This document shows positions 45,149-59,847 of a stretch of DNA of 64,000 bases, piece by piece. The notes under the pieces are model-generated. The model was not told the origin of the DNA. It did no database searches and saw only the letters and a list, made by a program, of their open reading frames with translations. Source of the DNA: Nigrospora sphaerica. Lineage: Eukaryota; Ascomycota; Sordariomycetes; Amphisphaeriales; Apiosporaceae. Made by a program: the position numbers and the translations under genes. Location: assembly GCA_018287875.1 (NCBI GenBank), contig JAGVVL010000017.1, forward strand, positions 744,001-808,000, given 5' to 3'. How positions within the stretch are numbered: position 1 is the first letter of the stretch; each line of letters opens with the position of its first letter.

Positions 45149-45536
45149 TGCGACGGCGCTGGATTACACGGACGCGGGGTGTGCGAGTGTTGCGATGCGA
45201 TCCCCGAAAGGCACGAACCATTTTTTTCCTCTGCAGCGAATGAGCAGGCCGGAGGCAGGGCTGGTTTAAGGTGTGGCCCAGGCGGGTTTTGGGGCGTCCA
45301 AGCGCCACTTGAAATCTCATGTACCAAGTAGGTACATGTACTTCCTAGGGAAATCTATCATCGGCCCCAGATTCGCCGATATGCCAAAATTTCTTTGGCT
45401 AGTACGGCGCTCTAGGACTTTTTACGTAGGTGCGAAGTTTCGCATTGCGACAACCGCCTCCGTTCGAGCAACCAGCCAGTGAGAATCGCAACTACGCGGC
45501 CACCCCCTGCCCGAGAACGACGGTAAAGACGACGCA
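45149..45536. promoter_or_regulatory. Shared divergent promoter of TRM7 and MAK5
   Basis: 388 bp between two divergent ATGs. It contains AAAATTT at 45386..45392, like the core of the rRNA-processing element, and GCGATGCGAT at 45192..45201, which partly resembles the PAC element of ribosome-biogenesis promoters. These motif assignments are inference. Confidence 0.4.
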
Positions 45537-47988
45537 ATGGCAGGCGAGAAGGCGAAGAGAAAGTTGGCGGGCACCGGCCCAGCCATGCCGCCCGGCAAGA
45601 AGCAGAAGACGCATCCCCAGCCGGCCAAGTCCAAGAAGAAGCCCAACCGGTTGGCCGGTGCCAGTTCGCTGCGATGGACCACCTCCAAAATCCCCGACAT
45701 GACCGGCGACGCCGAGGGTTTCTACGGCCTGGAAGAGGTGGACGATGTCGAGGTCATCAAGAACCCCGACAACACGGTGCAATTCGTACGTGCAGTGGGC
45801 TTGGTCGCCCCGTGGTTCGCGACAGAGCGCTGATGCTTGCTTGTTCTAGAAACCAAAGAACCCCATTGCCGAGGAGGGGAGCGACCATGAAGCCGACGAG
45901 GGCGACGACTTTGCGGGATTCGACGACGATGCGACGAGCGGCCCCGAAGCGAACGAATCGGCCGCCCCGCCGGACGCACCGGCTGCCGAAGTGACGGAAT
46001 CGCCGGCCGGCCAGGACAAGCCGGCAAAGCCAGAGAAGAAGACCAAGAAGCAGAAAAAGGAGGAGGCCAAGGGGAAGCAGAAGGCGAAGAAGGCGGAGAA
46101 TGCGAAAAAAGCAGAGAACGCGAAAACGGCAGACAACGCGAAAAATGCAGACGGGTCAAAACTAGACGCCGAACTGGAGAGCAACGTCTTCTCCGCGCTG
46201 GACGAGATGGATGTCGACGAGGACGAGGCTGATATGTCTGCATGGGCGCGGTTGGACCTTTCCCCCCAGCTGCTCTCGTCCCTGGCCAAGCTCAAGTTTG
46301 CAAAACCAACGGCCATCCAAAAAGCGGCGATACCGCATATTCTCTCGGGCCACGATGTGATTGGAAAGGCCTCCACCGGTTCCGGAAAGACGCTGGCGTT
46401 CGGCGTCCCCATTGTCGAGCGATGGCTCGATGCCTCCGAGGCCAACGGCGAGGCGGCCGAGTCCAAGGGCCCCATTGCTCTGATTCTCTCGCCTACGCGC
46501 GAGTTGGCGCACCAGCTCACCGAGCACATCAAGAACCTGTGCGCGGGCCTGGCCACGGCGCCTTTCGTGTGCTCGGTCACCGGAGGCCTGTCGGTGCAGA
46601 AACAGCAGCGCCAGCTCTCGAAAGCCGACATCGTGGTGGGCACGCCGGGACGCCTCTGGGAGGTGCTGAGCTCCAGCGCCGAGCTGATGGCCAAGTTCAA
46701 GGCCATCAGCTTCCTGGTGGTGGACGAGGCCGACCGACTTCTGTCGGAAGGCCACTTCAAAGAAGCCGAGGAGATCTTGAACGGGTTAGACCGATACGAG
46801 GTCGAGGAAGACGGGCAGGCCGAAAGGCTCCGACCGCGCCAGACGCTCGTGTTCTCGGCCACCTTCCATAAGGGTCTCCAGCAGAAGTTGGCGGGCAAGG
46901 GCAAGTTTGGGCTCATGAGCCAGGATGACTCAATGGAGTACCTCTTGAAGAAACTCAACTTCCGCGAGGAGAAGCCCAAGTTTGTGGACGTGAACCCGGT
47001 ATCCCAAATGGCCGAGGGGCTCAGGGAAGGGCTCGTCGAGTGCGGCGCCATGGAAAAGGTATGCGCCGAGCCTGCCTTGGTACGTTAGGACGCCCCCGGC
47101 TGACACTCACAGGACTTGTACCTGTACACGCTGCTACTGCTCTGCCCGAACGCGCGCACGCTGGTCTTCACCAACTCGATCAGCGCCGCGCGCCGCATCA
47201 CGCCGATGCTGCAGAACCTGAACCTGCCCAGCTACCCGCTGCACTCGCAAATGGCGCAGAAGGCGCGGCTGCGGTCCGTCGAGCGCTTCTCGAGCGCGCC
47301 TAAGGGCCAGGCGACCATCCTCGTGGCCACGGACGTGGCGGCCCGCGGCCTCGACATCCCCGGCGTCGAGATGGTCATCCACTACCACGTGCCGCGGGCC
47401 GCCGATGCCTACGTGCACCGGTCGGGCCGCACGGCGCGCGCCAACCAGACAGGTCTCAGCGTGCTCATCTGCGCGCCCGAAGAGGTGGTGCCGACGCGGC
47501 GCCTCATCGCCAAGGTGCACGCCGAGGGGGGCAAGCAGGGGGCGGGGGCGGGTAAGAACTTCTTCGTGCAGAGCCTCGACATCGACCACAAGCTGGCGGG
47601 CCGGCTCAAGCCGCGCGTGACGCTGGCCAAGAAGCTCGCCGACACGGCGCTCGCCAAGGAGAAGGGCAGCAAGGAGGACGACTGGATGCGCCAGGCGGCC
47701 GACGACCTCGGCGTCGAATACGACAGCGACGAGCTCGCCCGCGCCGCCAAGTGGGGCGGCCGCGGCGGCGGCAACCGCCAGAAGCAGGACGCCGCCCGCT
47801 CCCTCACCAAGGCCGAGACGGCCGCCCTGCGCGCCGAGCTCCGCGCCCTCCTCGCCCGCCGCGTCAACGCCGGCGGCGTCAGCGAGCGCTACATCGCCAC
47901 CGGCCTCGTCGACATGGACGAGCTGCTCCGCGGCGCCAAGGGCGACTTCCTCGGCCGCGTCGACGGCCTCGACATCCAGAGCCTATGA
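45537..47988 (+). CDS. MAK5: ATP-dependent RNA helicase Mak5 (DEAD-box, 60S ribosome biogenesis)
   Basis: Exons 45537..45785, 45850..47058 and 47113..47988 give 777 residues, the size of fungal Mak5. The basic N-terminus (KKQKTHPQPAKSKKK) is nucleolar-type. An acidic and then Lys/Ala/Glu/Asn repeat segment separates it from the helicase core. Core motifs run in order: Q-motif FAKPTAIQKAAIP, motif I ASTGSGKT, PTRELA, DEAD in VVDEADRLL, SAT in FSATFHK, LVFTNS, ATDVAARGLDI and HRSGRTARA. The large insertion between SAT and the second RecA domain (SQDDSMEYLLKKLNFREEKP) is characteristic of Mak5/DDX24. The protein acts in the nucleolus in 60S subunit assembly. The intron acceptors restore QFKPKNPI and MEKDLYLYTLL. 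Confidence 0.95.
46084..46152 (+). repeat. 18-bp coding repeat in MAK5 (A-K-K-A-E-N units)
   Basis: About four in-frame copies of an A-K-x-A-E/D-N unit lie between the acidic N-terminal segment and the helicase core. Low-complexity and likely length-variable. Confidence 0.8.
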
Positions 47989-48369
47989 GGCCGGCGCCGC
48001 CGTGTTCCCGGGGGGGGGGGTTAGTCAAAGGAGTCCCGGGGTTTGTATATAGATCCAACGAGAGAGAGGGGGGGGAGGGGGGGGGAAGAGAGAGAGAGAG
48101 AAAGAGAGAACAGGGCATACGCGATACCATCCATGGGGCAATCTCAAGGATTCCTGCTCTACCGGTTCCCGTCGTTCGCATACGGCATATCGTGGAACTT
48201 TCCCATCGCTTCGCCGCTCACATGCGCAGAGGGCAACTCGTGTCTAGCTTTTGCTGCGTGGGTGAATTCGCCAACCGAATTTCCATGCTAAGGCTGTAGT
48301 ATAAACGCGACAGAAACCCAAGGCTTTCAGTGTCCGACCCAAAGCATAACGCCCCGACACCAGCGGCAA
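47989..48369. other. Intergenic region between convergent MAK5 and HIR1
   Basis: 381 bp with a run of 11 G at 48010..48020 and a purine-only GA-rich tract at about 48059..48110. No gene; presumably overlapping 3' UTRs. Confidence 0.5.
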
Positions 48370-51300
48370 TCACGCCTCCAACACCATCGTATCCCCATTC
48401 TCGTCCTCCTCCGTCGTGAGGCCGAGGACCCGAGCGTACTGTACAGTGAGCCGCTGGAGCTCCCGATACTTGCCTGAGGCGGGGTTCGTTCGTGTTAGCT
48501 GCCCGTGCCGGTGCACTCGGGAGGGGGGGTTCGTCTCGTTTACGTACCAAGTATCATGACGACCTTTTTCAGCAGGTCCCGGCGGTCCCAGCCACAAAGC
48601 TCCTCCTCGTCGCTGAACCAGCCCTTGCCCGGCTCGTCCTTGTCCGACTTCTTCTCCTGCAGCACGCCGCCCAAGAGACTGTTGAGCAGTTCTTCGACCT
48701 TGCCCCGCAACCCTTCGGCGCCGATCCGCTTGGCGTACATCAACAGGTACAAGTGGAACTCGTCTTTGGAGCCCAGCGCGAGCGTGCCGGCAATGCGGTT
48801 TTCCAGGTGCGCTATGCTCACACTGGACTCGAAACCCTCGAAGCCGTCCTTGGCCTGCAACTGCTTGATTATACGGCCCAGCGTAAAAGACCGGCCCTTG
48901 AGAAGGAACTCGTTGGTCGTATGCCTTTCGAGGAAGGGAATGATGCCTGCCGACACGCTCGGCTCGTCCGACTTGCCGCTCTTAGCGACGGTAGGGCCGA
49001 CGGCCGTGGACTGCAACGAGCTAACCGACGAGTCGTTGCTGTTCCAATACTGGCTTCCCACAGCCCACCACGACTCCGATAATCGCTGCCAAGTAAACAT
49101 GGCGGGGTTATAATAGTAGCCATCGCCGTTGGTCAGCGTCACAACAATGTGTCCTCTGCTGTTCAAATGAGCCGATGTCACCCCCGGACCAGGTGTGGCC
49201 CCGTGGTTCTGGAGTGGAGTCACGGCTATCTCGAGGACCGGACCAAGTGACACGGGTGGGTGTGGTGAAGAGAGCGTTTTGATGTTCCAAACGCAGCACT
49301 GTCCCGTTGCCGTGATGCAGAGAAGCCACCACCCGCGGCACTCCAAAATCACCGGTTGAGCCTCCAAGACCACTGCGTTGATCAGCCGCCGGCCGGCGGG
49401 TGACCATGTGTACAGGCTTCCGTCTTCGCAGGCCGCGGCCCAGAAGTTCTTGTTGCCTGTGACCAATATGATAGCACGAGGAACATAGTCTTGCCAGAGG
49501 ACTTCGCCTCGCTTGGATGCGGTAATCTGCGACGGATCCCGCACCGCCGTCGGGTTCCTGGCTTCCAGAATGATGTTCTCGGGGGTTTTGGAGGCCTCCT
49601 CGAGAGTCGTCTCTTCTGTGAGGACCCCGCGCTCCAGGGGCCGCAGGATGTGTGACCGTATTTTCGGCACGGCAAGCCGTACTTGCGAAACGGCGATGGA
49701 AGGGTTGAGCACCGCCGGCCGGAGGTATTCCGGTGTGGGGACCAGACCGTGTTTCGGGGGCTCCAATACCGCCGGCTCAAGGCCGTCCACGCCGTTACGC
49801 ATGATAGGCCGCGGGCCCGTGGCTGCTCTCTTGTTTGGGTACTCCTCCTCATCCTCCTCTAGGGGTGCAGCCTTGCGTTTGTTGCCTAGCAGCATTGCAG
49901 CCAAACCGCCCTCGGGAAGTCCATCGTAGGGCTTCGTGAGATCAAGTATCGCCTGAGGTGCGTCGTTCTGTGCTGCCTTGGTCGTACTGGACCCGACCAG
50001 TTGGGTCTGGGGCAGAGAAGACTGTCCGGTAACCGATGAAGAAATCAGCATCGGCGCCACCCTCTTTTTTCCGTCTTTGCCGACGGTGACGCGGGACTTG
50101 AGTTCCGTCACTCGCTGCGCCTGCTTGTCCAAAGCCTCCTGGGCATCGGCCGATTTCTCCTTTTCTTTGTCCTTACTCGCGGCCTCGGCTTCCAATTGGG
50201 CATTCGGTGTCGTTGCAGGATTGGGCGAGGCCGTCTTGCCATTAGTAGCCGGGGCCGGGGAATCCTTGCTAACAGGGAGAGAATCTCCCATTAAAGCCCC
50301 CATGCGAGACTCGGCGCCCCGCCGCTCACCTTCTTTGCTGTGATTTTCAAGGAGCAAGCCGTCGACATCTTCTGCGATTCCCATGGCCTTCCTGGAAGCT
50401 CCGTACTTGGATAGAGCCTTGTCCGTCTCCTCGAGGTTCGCGACCCATCCTAACTCGCCCGTTTCGAATCGGAGAGTAATAATGCTCCCGTCGAGACTCG
50501 CTGCGAATAACGTCTGGCCATCGGGAGCCCAAGCGAGGTCAGATATTGACTTGGCCGCCAAGTCCTGCAGAATAACCACGGGTCGGGAGGTGTTGGTATT
50601 CCAAATACTAAGAGTCTTATCCTGTCCAGCCGAAGCGATAACAGTGACAAGGGACCCGCCGGAGTGGCCATTAGTCGTCCCATTCTCATTGGGCTTCTTG
50701 GTGTGGAAGAGGCGGGGCGAGAACATGCAGACCTCTGTTGGACCCTCGTGCCCGATCAGGTTGATCTCGCTGTCCCACCTTGTTCGTTCGATAATAGCGA
50801 CTGAGCTCACTGGCCCATTCACCGCGTTGGCAGCAGCAATGTGATTACCGTCGGGCGACCACGAGCACCTCCGGAAATATGTTGTCAAGGGCGAGGATTT
50901 AAAGGGGGAGCTGATGGTGGTCTCGAGCTGGAAGTTGTTGATCATGTCGTGCTGGGTGGCATTCGGTGCCGGAGAGGTGAAGCGGAAGATTTTGATGGTA
51001 CGGTCGTCGCTCGCGGTAGCAAAGAACTTGTTGGCGGGGTCGAAGGTGATGCCTTTGACATGGCTCTGGTGGCCGGTGAGCACCTTGAGCTTCTCAAACG
51101 TGTGGCCGGACCAGACGACGACCTTAGAGTCCAGGCCGACCGAGACCAGGATGGAGCCATCGTATGACCAGGCCAGGTCCTGCACATCGTTCTCGTGGCC
51201 GATCAGCCGCCGCGACGTCTTCCAGTTTTCGACCGGGGGCGGCTCGTTGGTGTTGCCAAAGGTGGCGATGGTGGGCGGGCCGCTCTCCAATTGGTATATG

Positions 51301-51731
51301 CAAATGATCTTGTCGTCGGCGCCCGAGGCCAGGTAACGGCTGTTGGGCGAGAAGCGCACCGAGTGGATAGTGCCGAGGTGATGGCTCATGTGGCAGAGCT
51401 GGCGCGGCTCCTTGTAGTCGGGGTCCTCGGCGCGGTAGATGGATTCGGTCGACCAGATGCGAACGTTGCCATCTGGGGGGCGCGGGTCAGAGGTCATCGC
51501 GCGACACGGGATAGGAGAAGGCAAGCTAGGGGGCAACTTACCGCCGCCGGCCGTGGCCAGTCTCTTGCCGTCAGGAGACACATGGCAGCTGTAGACTTCA
51601 AAGTCCTTCTGTTCGCCTGGGCGCGCGCGCGGGCGTTAGCAAGCCTGGTCGCGTGCAAGCGAGCATTGTGCGAGAGGAGCGGGCAACAATATACCTTTAT
51701 GGCTCAGCCATGACGGCTTGTAGAGATGCAT
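48370..51731 (-). CDS. HIR1: Histone chaperone HIR complex subunit Hir1 (HIRA homologue)
   Basis: Exons 51731..51695, 51616..51542, 51472..48548 and 48473..48370 give 1046 residues. The first exon has only 37 nt. Joining exons 1-3 gives MHLYKPSWLSHKGEQKDF then VSPDGKRLATAGGDGNVRIW, the invariant Hir1/HIRA start. A WD40 propeller covers about the first 390 residues (for example HENDVQDLAWSYDGSILVS and HQSHVKGITFDPANKFFATA). A disordered Ala/Lys/Ser linker, a B-domain-like stretch (KRVAPMLISS) and the C-terminal Hira domain (LSESWWAVGSQYWNSND) follow. The complex deposits H3-H4 independently of replication and represses histone genes. The last exon replaces a read-through stop with KYRELQRLTVQYARVLG. 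This is a complete gene of normal length. Confidence 0.95.
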
Positions 51732-52567
51732 TGTATGTGTGAAATGCGATGCGGACGTCGCATGTCTTCAGCGGGCGCATCCAAAAAGTGAGTTAAAGTA
51801 ACGAGGTGAGCTCCGATACGCGAGCTGCCTTACGTAGTTCGTGTCAGTCAGTGCGCCAGTTAGTGCCTTCCGGCGCGTGCTCCAGTCATTCGATTCTGTT
51901 CCGTGCCTGAGTACCTCGCCCAGCAGATGGGCGTAAGCGTCGGTGTGCAGGTACCTAACCTACCTTACCTAAAGCTGGAGGTACCTAATACGGCGACAGA
52001 CATGGGATGATGGCGCGCGCGCGAGACTGGCTAAACACATACATGCAAGCACCAACATGAACTGGACAACAGGCTAATGGGGATGGTCCGGCAGCGGATC
52101 AATAATCGGCCATCGACCAAAGCCGGGGAAAGACCTGGGCGGTTCGTGATAGGCGGGCCGGTGGTTCCAATAGCCTGTACGCATGCGGCGAAATCGTAGC
52201 TGCCAGCACATGCAAGAATGAAAATGCCAGAGTGGAGAGACGGGCAAGAGCCAGACGTGTGTAATGTAAGTACCTACTTGTAAATACATTCTTCAAAGTG
52301 TGTACATGTATGTACTTTTACCCATGGCCGTATGGACGTGTCCATCGATTCCAACCATTGATGGCTGCTACCAGAAGAGACGGATCACAGGTGCCCCCAT
52401 GGTCGCATAGATGGATTCGTGCTGCGACAAAACGCCATACACCACGGGCGGGCTTCCACTGCCTGTCACCCTGGTCTTCACTTTCTGCTTCCGCGACGCC
52501 CCCCGTGACCAGCACAATCTACTTACACAGGCATTGTGTGCATCTATGTGTACTTATCCGCATCCAC
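51732..52567. other. HIR1 promoter / dehydrogenase 3' flank
   Basis: 836 bp. Around 51945..51995 there is a cluster of TACCT/ACCTAA words (GGTACCTAACCTACCTTACC and again GAGGTACCTAATAC), a degenerate short repeat. No gene. Confidence 0.5.
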
Positions 52568-53899
52568 CTACTCCAGGTGCCCCGTCAAGTCTACTAGAAT
52601 CTTGACATGTTTGTCCTTTTCGTTGATCAAGGCCATGAACCCGTCCTCGACCACTCGATTGATCGAAATATTGCGCGTGATCATGGACTCGGGCTTGAGC
52701 CGGCCCTCGGCCAGCGCCTGGATCACCTGGTCGAAATCTGACAGCCGGTAGCCCAACGCTGCCCGTTGCCCATCGCCAAATCAGCCAGTGCTCTCACGGT
52801 GACCTGAAGGGGGCAGGGCGGAATCATGTGAACGCGGTGAGGGCGCGGGTGGTTCGAACCTTGCCCGAGCCCCCCACGCGAAATACTTGTCGGGGAGCTA
52901 GCATGGGAGCGTTTCTCACTTACAGCCGACATATCGCTTCTCGTGGAAGACGATGTTGTTGGGGGAGAAGGGCACCGGTTTTTCCCAAATGGCGAGGTTC
53001 ACCACGGTCCCGCGCGCGCACACCGCCTTGGTCGCCGCGTCAAGGCTGGCCTGGACGCCGGCGCAGTCAAAGGCGACGGGCGGCCCGCGCCCACCCGTCA
53101 GCCGGCGCGCCTCGGCGACCACGTCAATGCCGCCCGCCGGGTCGAGGATGTGGGTGGCGCCGAATTTGCGGGCGAAGGACTGCCGCTCCTGCGCCACCTC
53201 GACCGCAATGATCTCGCCAGCCCCCTGGGCCTTGAGGCACTGGATGACGGCGAGGCCGATGGGGCCCGCCCCGAACACGATGACGTTGTCGCCCGCCTGG
53301 ACACCCGACTCGGACGTCGCGTGCCAGGCGACGGCCAGTGGCTCCACGAGCGCTGCCCGGCCGCGTCAGCGAACTGAGAAACCGACTGATAGAGGCGCCA
53401 GGCACGAACGGCGCTGAGAGGAACACGTACCGCCGACCCTCAGCGGGACGCTGTCGGGGATCTTGAAGACGGAGGCGTAGTCGACGCAGATGGCGTCACT
53501 CAGACCGCCGCCGCCGCCCGACAAGCCCAGAAATCCATTGCTGACACAGCAATTGGTGTGGCCATCCTGGCAAGGAATGCAATCCCGGCAAAACAGGGTC
53601 GGCTGAACGGCGACCTTGTTCCCCACCGTGAATCCGGCCGAGGCCGGGACCTCGGAGCCCACCTCGCTCACGACGCCCGAAAACTCGTGACCCAAGGTGA
53701 TGGGCACCGTTTCCTGCGTTAGAGCGTGCCGCTCCCCCGAGAGCGGAATCAGCGTCTGCGCGTGGTACTCGTGCAGGTCCGTTCCGCAAATGCCAACGTA
53801 GGCTGGTCGCACTTTGACCTGCAGCGGACCGCACTCGGGCTCCTGGACGTCGTGCTCCACCCGGATATCCCCGGGTCCATAGTACCGAAGGGCTCGCAT
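52568..53899 (-). CDS. Zinc-dependent medium-chain alcohol dehydrogenase (butanediol/sorbitol dehydrogenase-like)
   Basis: Exons 53899..53431, 53352..52924 and 52758..52568 give 362 residues, the standard length. The catalytic zinc site shows GICGTDLHEY and GHEFSGVVSEVG, and the structural zinc Cys cluster is CRDCIPCQDGHTNCC. The Rossmann motif is VFGAGPIGLAVI. The last intron is long (165 nt); its acceptor at 52759 restores RYVGSLGYRLSDFDQVIQAL, as in fungal (R,R)-butanediol dehydrogenase-like proteins. Start is the ATG of MRALRYYGPGDIR; upstream in-frame sequence opens only with GTG. The substrate is a secondary alcohol or polyol, not resolvable here. Confidence 0.92.
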
Positions 53900-54857
53900 C
53901 ACAACCGTTGGTGCGGTGGCTTGGTCTGTGGGAGCTGGCGATGACGGCTTCTCTGTAGAATTGCAGGCGGCAACCACTATTCAGCAATCGCGCTCAACAT
54001 ATCAGGAAATCGGTGATGAAAGAAGAGAAGACAAAAGACGGCTCCTCAGCTGCGGCATCACCCCGCCTGGGCCATGATATAGACCCCATCTTGGCGCGGT
54101 TCGCATGGCCGAGGGTCACCGGACGACAGACATGGGATGCTTGCGGGGTTGCGCACCTCGCAATGCGGAACACTGCTTCCCAGCCCCTACGCCGTCCTTA
54201 TCACACCATAGTCGGGCAATCCGCTCCAGGGACCCATCCATATACAGTTGCCCGATAACCACGAATGGCAACACAAGGCCATCCCCGCAAACGTCGTGCG
54301 TAACGAAATCGCCTAACTGGCCTATTGACCCCCACAGGCGCCGAATCCGGGGTAAGTTGGCCAGACTAATGCAATGCACCTGGGCAGCCTCTCGGCTTTC
54401 CGCTTGGGGTATCACTTGCCCAATGGTTCGATCCCTCCGGGACTCATGTTCTGGCTGTGAGATAGCAGACACGTTCCTAGCGAGCTGATGGATAATTCAT
54501 AGGGTTGCAAGAGGACACAGCTGGGGGATTCTGGACAGAACAAAAGCCGCCTTCATTTGTGTGCAGCGGTCCTCGCGGGCCGCAGAGACTGAATACATTA
54601 CGCAATGACGGTGCAGCAACCTTGAGCATTCCATCCTCCTACGCTGCACCATCGTGCCAAGTGAAATCGCGAAGTCGCAGCTCGTGGGCGCATACGAGCC
54701 CTGCGGATCACCCGCACAGCACCTTGGGCCTTTCGCGAAGTAGAATACCAGTTGTAGAGGGCGTCCAAGATCTGTCGCCAAGCTGCGAAGAAAATCCCAC
54801 AAAGTCGGGTGGGTGATGGGCAGAGAGTGCACCGGCCGAGCGGGCAGCACTCGGTCC
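53900..54857. other. Intergenic region
   Basis: 958 bp between the dehydrogenase start and the 3' end of the mannosyltransferase gene. Short frames on both strands lack domains. No other feature seen. Confidence 0.45.
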
Positions 54858-57076
54858 TTACTGAAAGAAGTGTAGGGTCGCCATGAGTGACAGAATTATC
54901 ACTGAGAACGCCGTGCATACGGTCGGGGCGTTGCCATTGTCAACGCGTGGGCCCCAATCGGGTCTCTTGCCCTGCGGATCCTCCTCCTTTGCAAAAGATC
55001 CAGTATCGAACCAGTCGCTCTCTTTGTTATGAAAGAGGTAACCGCCGTGGCCACTGCCAGCAATGGTGTTTTCGCCCTGTCGGACCCTGACCTTCTTCTT
55101 CAGCAGCCACTCCCCCTTGAGCCACATGCGGATGCAGGTTTCATTGGGCCGCTTCTGCATTGCTTGGTACGGGACAAGTCTGCTGTTGTCTCGATCAAGA
55201 CCACCAATAGTGCAACCAGATTGCAGACTAGGTGCTTTTCTTTCCTTCTCAAAGTTGAGCTGATGAATCTTGAGTGTTTGCTGGGACTCCTTCAAGCCAG
55301 CCTCTAGCTCCGCCATCCGGATCTTCTTGGGATCAGACTCGGGGTCAACGGGCAGCGCCTCGGGGTGCATGGGGCAGTCCCCACAGAGGCCGTCGGGATA
55401 GCCAATGTCTCGGAAATACCATACTTGGCGCTTGGGCAGAAACATGCTGATGCTCAGAGTGTGGACCAGCGGATGACAGAAGCGCTCGTAGTAGAAACCA
55501 CCAGATTTATCCAGATGATGGAAATAGGCCTGATGTGCTCGCCCACGGAAGAAATCAAGGGATCCAACTTCGAAGTTGGAGTAGAAGTGGCAATGATCGT
55601 ACTGTCCGTGATCACCAGCCAGAGGAGTATCTTGAATCATGGTAGTTGCCCGAATGAGACTGTCGGGGTCTTTAGATCGGTGGAGAGCCCAGGCCATGTC
55701 GGCTTCCTTGTGGACAAGTTTCTTGTGGATATTTCGGAAAGCTTGGGTCTTCTCCCATAGGGAAGAGAACGACTGGGCATCATCCAGGATGGCCATGTTG
55801 AAGCCATACGTCATTTTGTTCTCCTGCATGAATCTGAAAACATCGTACTGGATACCGCACGTGTACTTAGCCTGTTTCACCACCGTTAGTGGAATTTTGG
55901 CAGGCCGAGGCGAGATGGCTGGATACAATGAACAAGCAATGGCTGCAAGTTCATCTTGTTGGAAAACATGATGGCAGCCAGAAACCAAAAGAACGAGACG
56001 GGAACTGGCGGCTGCCCAATCGAGACAGCAAACCACAGATGCAGGGGGACAGGGGAAGACTCACACCAGGCTCTACCCGCCAAAACCAGTTGTAGTCCTG
56101 GAGACGTTCTTCCAAGGCAAACAGGCCCGAGTTCCAACGACACATGTGGTGGTAATCCTCCAGCCAAGCCTTGTCGAATCCATTGTCTTCCAAAGGCTCG
56201 CGAGCAATGTCAAAGCGGGCTCTGTCAATCCAAGAGGGGACGCTCCAGTGCTCTTTGGGAACGCGCTCGAAGTAGCAATGGGAAGATGTGGAGTTGGTGA
56301 CGGCAGCCTGGAAGTTCTCTGAAAAATCTCCGTCACTGAAAAAAACCCAGTCATAACGGTGGAGTCCTCGTGAGTTGAAACGAGCCTCTACTTGGGCGAC
56401 GGTGTGAAGCATATCTCCAAGTTCGGAGTTGCGTACAAGTGCGACCAGGGCAGCCTTGGGCCGGGTGGCCTGGATGTGTTGCAATCTTTGGGCTGGCAGA
56501 AGGGACGAGTCAAGAAAGCTGTTTTGCTGGATCCATTCATCGGGAGCAAGCTCCTTGGTCTGATCGTAGTACTCGTCGGTCAAATCTGGCATAAGATGAG
56601 GGAAATCGGCTAAGTGACCATTATCGGAGGCAATGCGAGCCTGTTCAATATGGTTGTAGTCGCAGAGAAGATAGTAGGCAGCCACGATCATCAAGACCAC
56701 AGCTACATAGATAGCAGTTCGTCGACAGAAGAATGCATGTCTATTGGCAAGTATAGAACATTAATAAAGGCAGGAAGGGGCGCGGCTTTTGTACGTACCC
56801 AACGCGAGCTGCGATAGCTTGCCAAGAGGTAGTTCGAGGCCGATCAAGTTGGCCGGCTCGGTTATGGGGAGGGATGCCTGCTACGTGTGAGCCGCCATCA
56901 AGCACATCAAGCACATCGGCAGAGGATCCATCGCCCTCTAGGTCCGCACCGATCACCTCCTCCAAGGAAGATATAGAACTCCTAGAGCCAAAGCGACGTC
57001 TGTCGCGTGCCGACCGGCTCTCGGCGCAGACCTGCTCGGTGTTGGCTTGGAAAACCCCAATACTGGAAGCAGGCAT
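54858..57076 (-). CDS. KTR-family alpha-1,2-mannosyltransferase (GT15, Kre2/Mnt1-like) with C-terminal extension
   Basis: Exons 57076..56799, 56740..56065 and 55871..54858 give 655 residues; the second intron is unusually long (193 nt, CTAAC branch). A type II anchor AIYVAVVLMIVAAYYLLCDY follows a tail of about 100 cytosolic residues. The GT15 core is clear: KAALVALVRNSELGDM, YDWVFFSDGDFSENF, AVTNSTSSHCYFERVPKEHW, YHHMCRWNSGLFA, YNWFWRVEPG, YTCGIQYDVFRFMQENKMTY, and HCHFYSNFEVGSLDFFRG. It adds mannose to O- and N-glycans in the Golgi. Unlike typical members of about 400 residues, some 200 residues follow the core, ending in a hydrophobic segment (AFSVIILSLMATLHFF), perhaps a second anchor or lipid-anchor signal. 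The start is uncertain: an ATG at 57232 would add a hydrophobic stretch. Confidence 0.9.
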
Positions 57077-59847
<2,771 letters not shown>

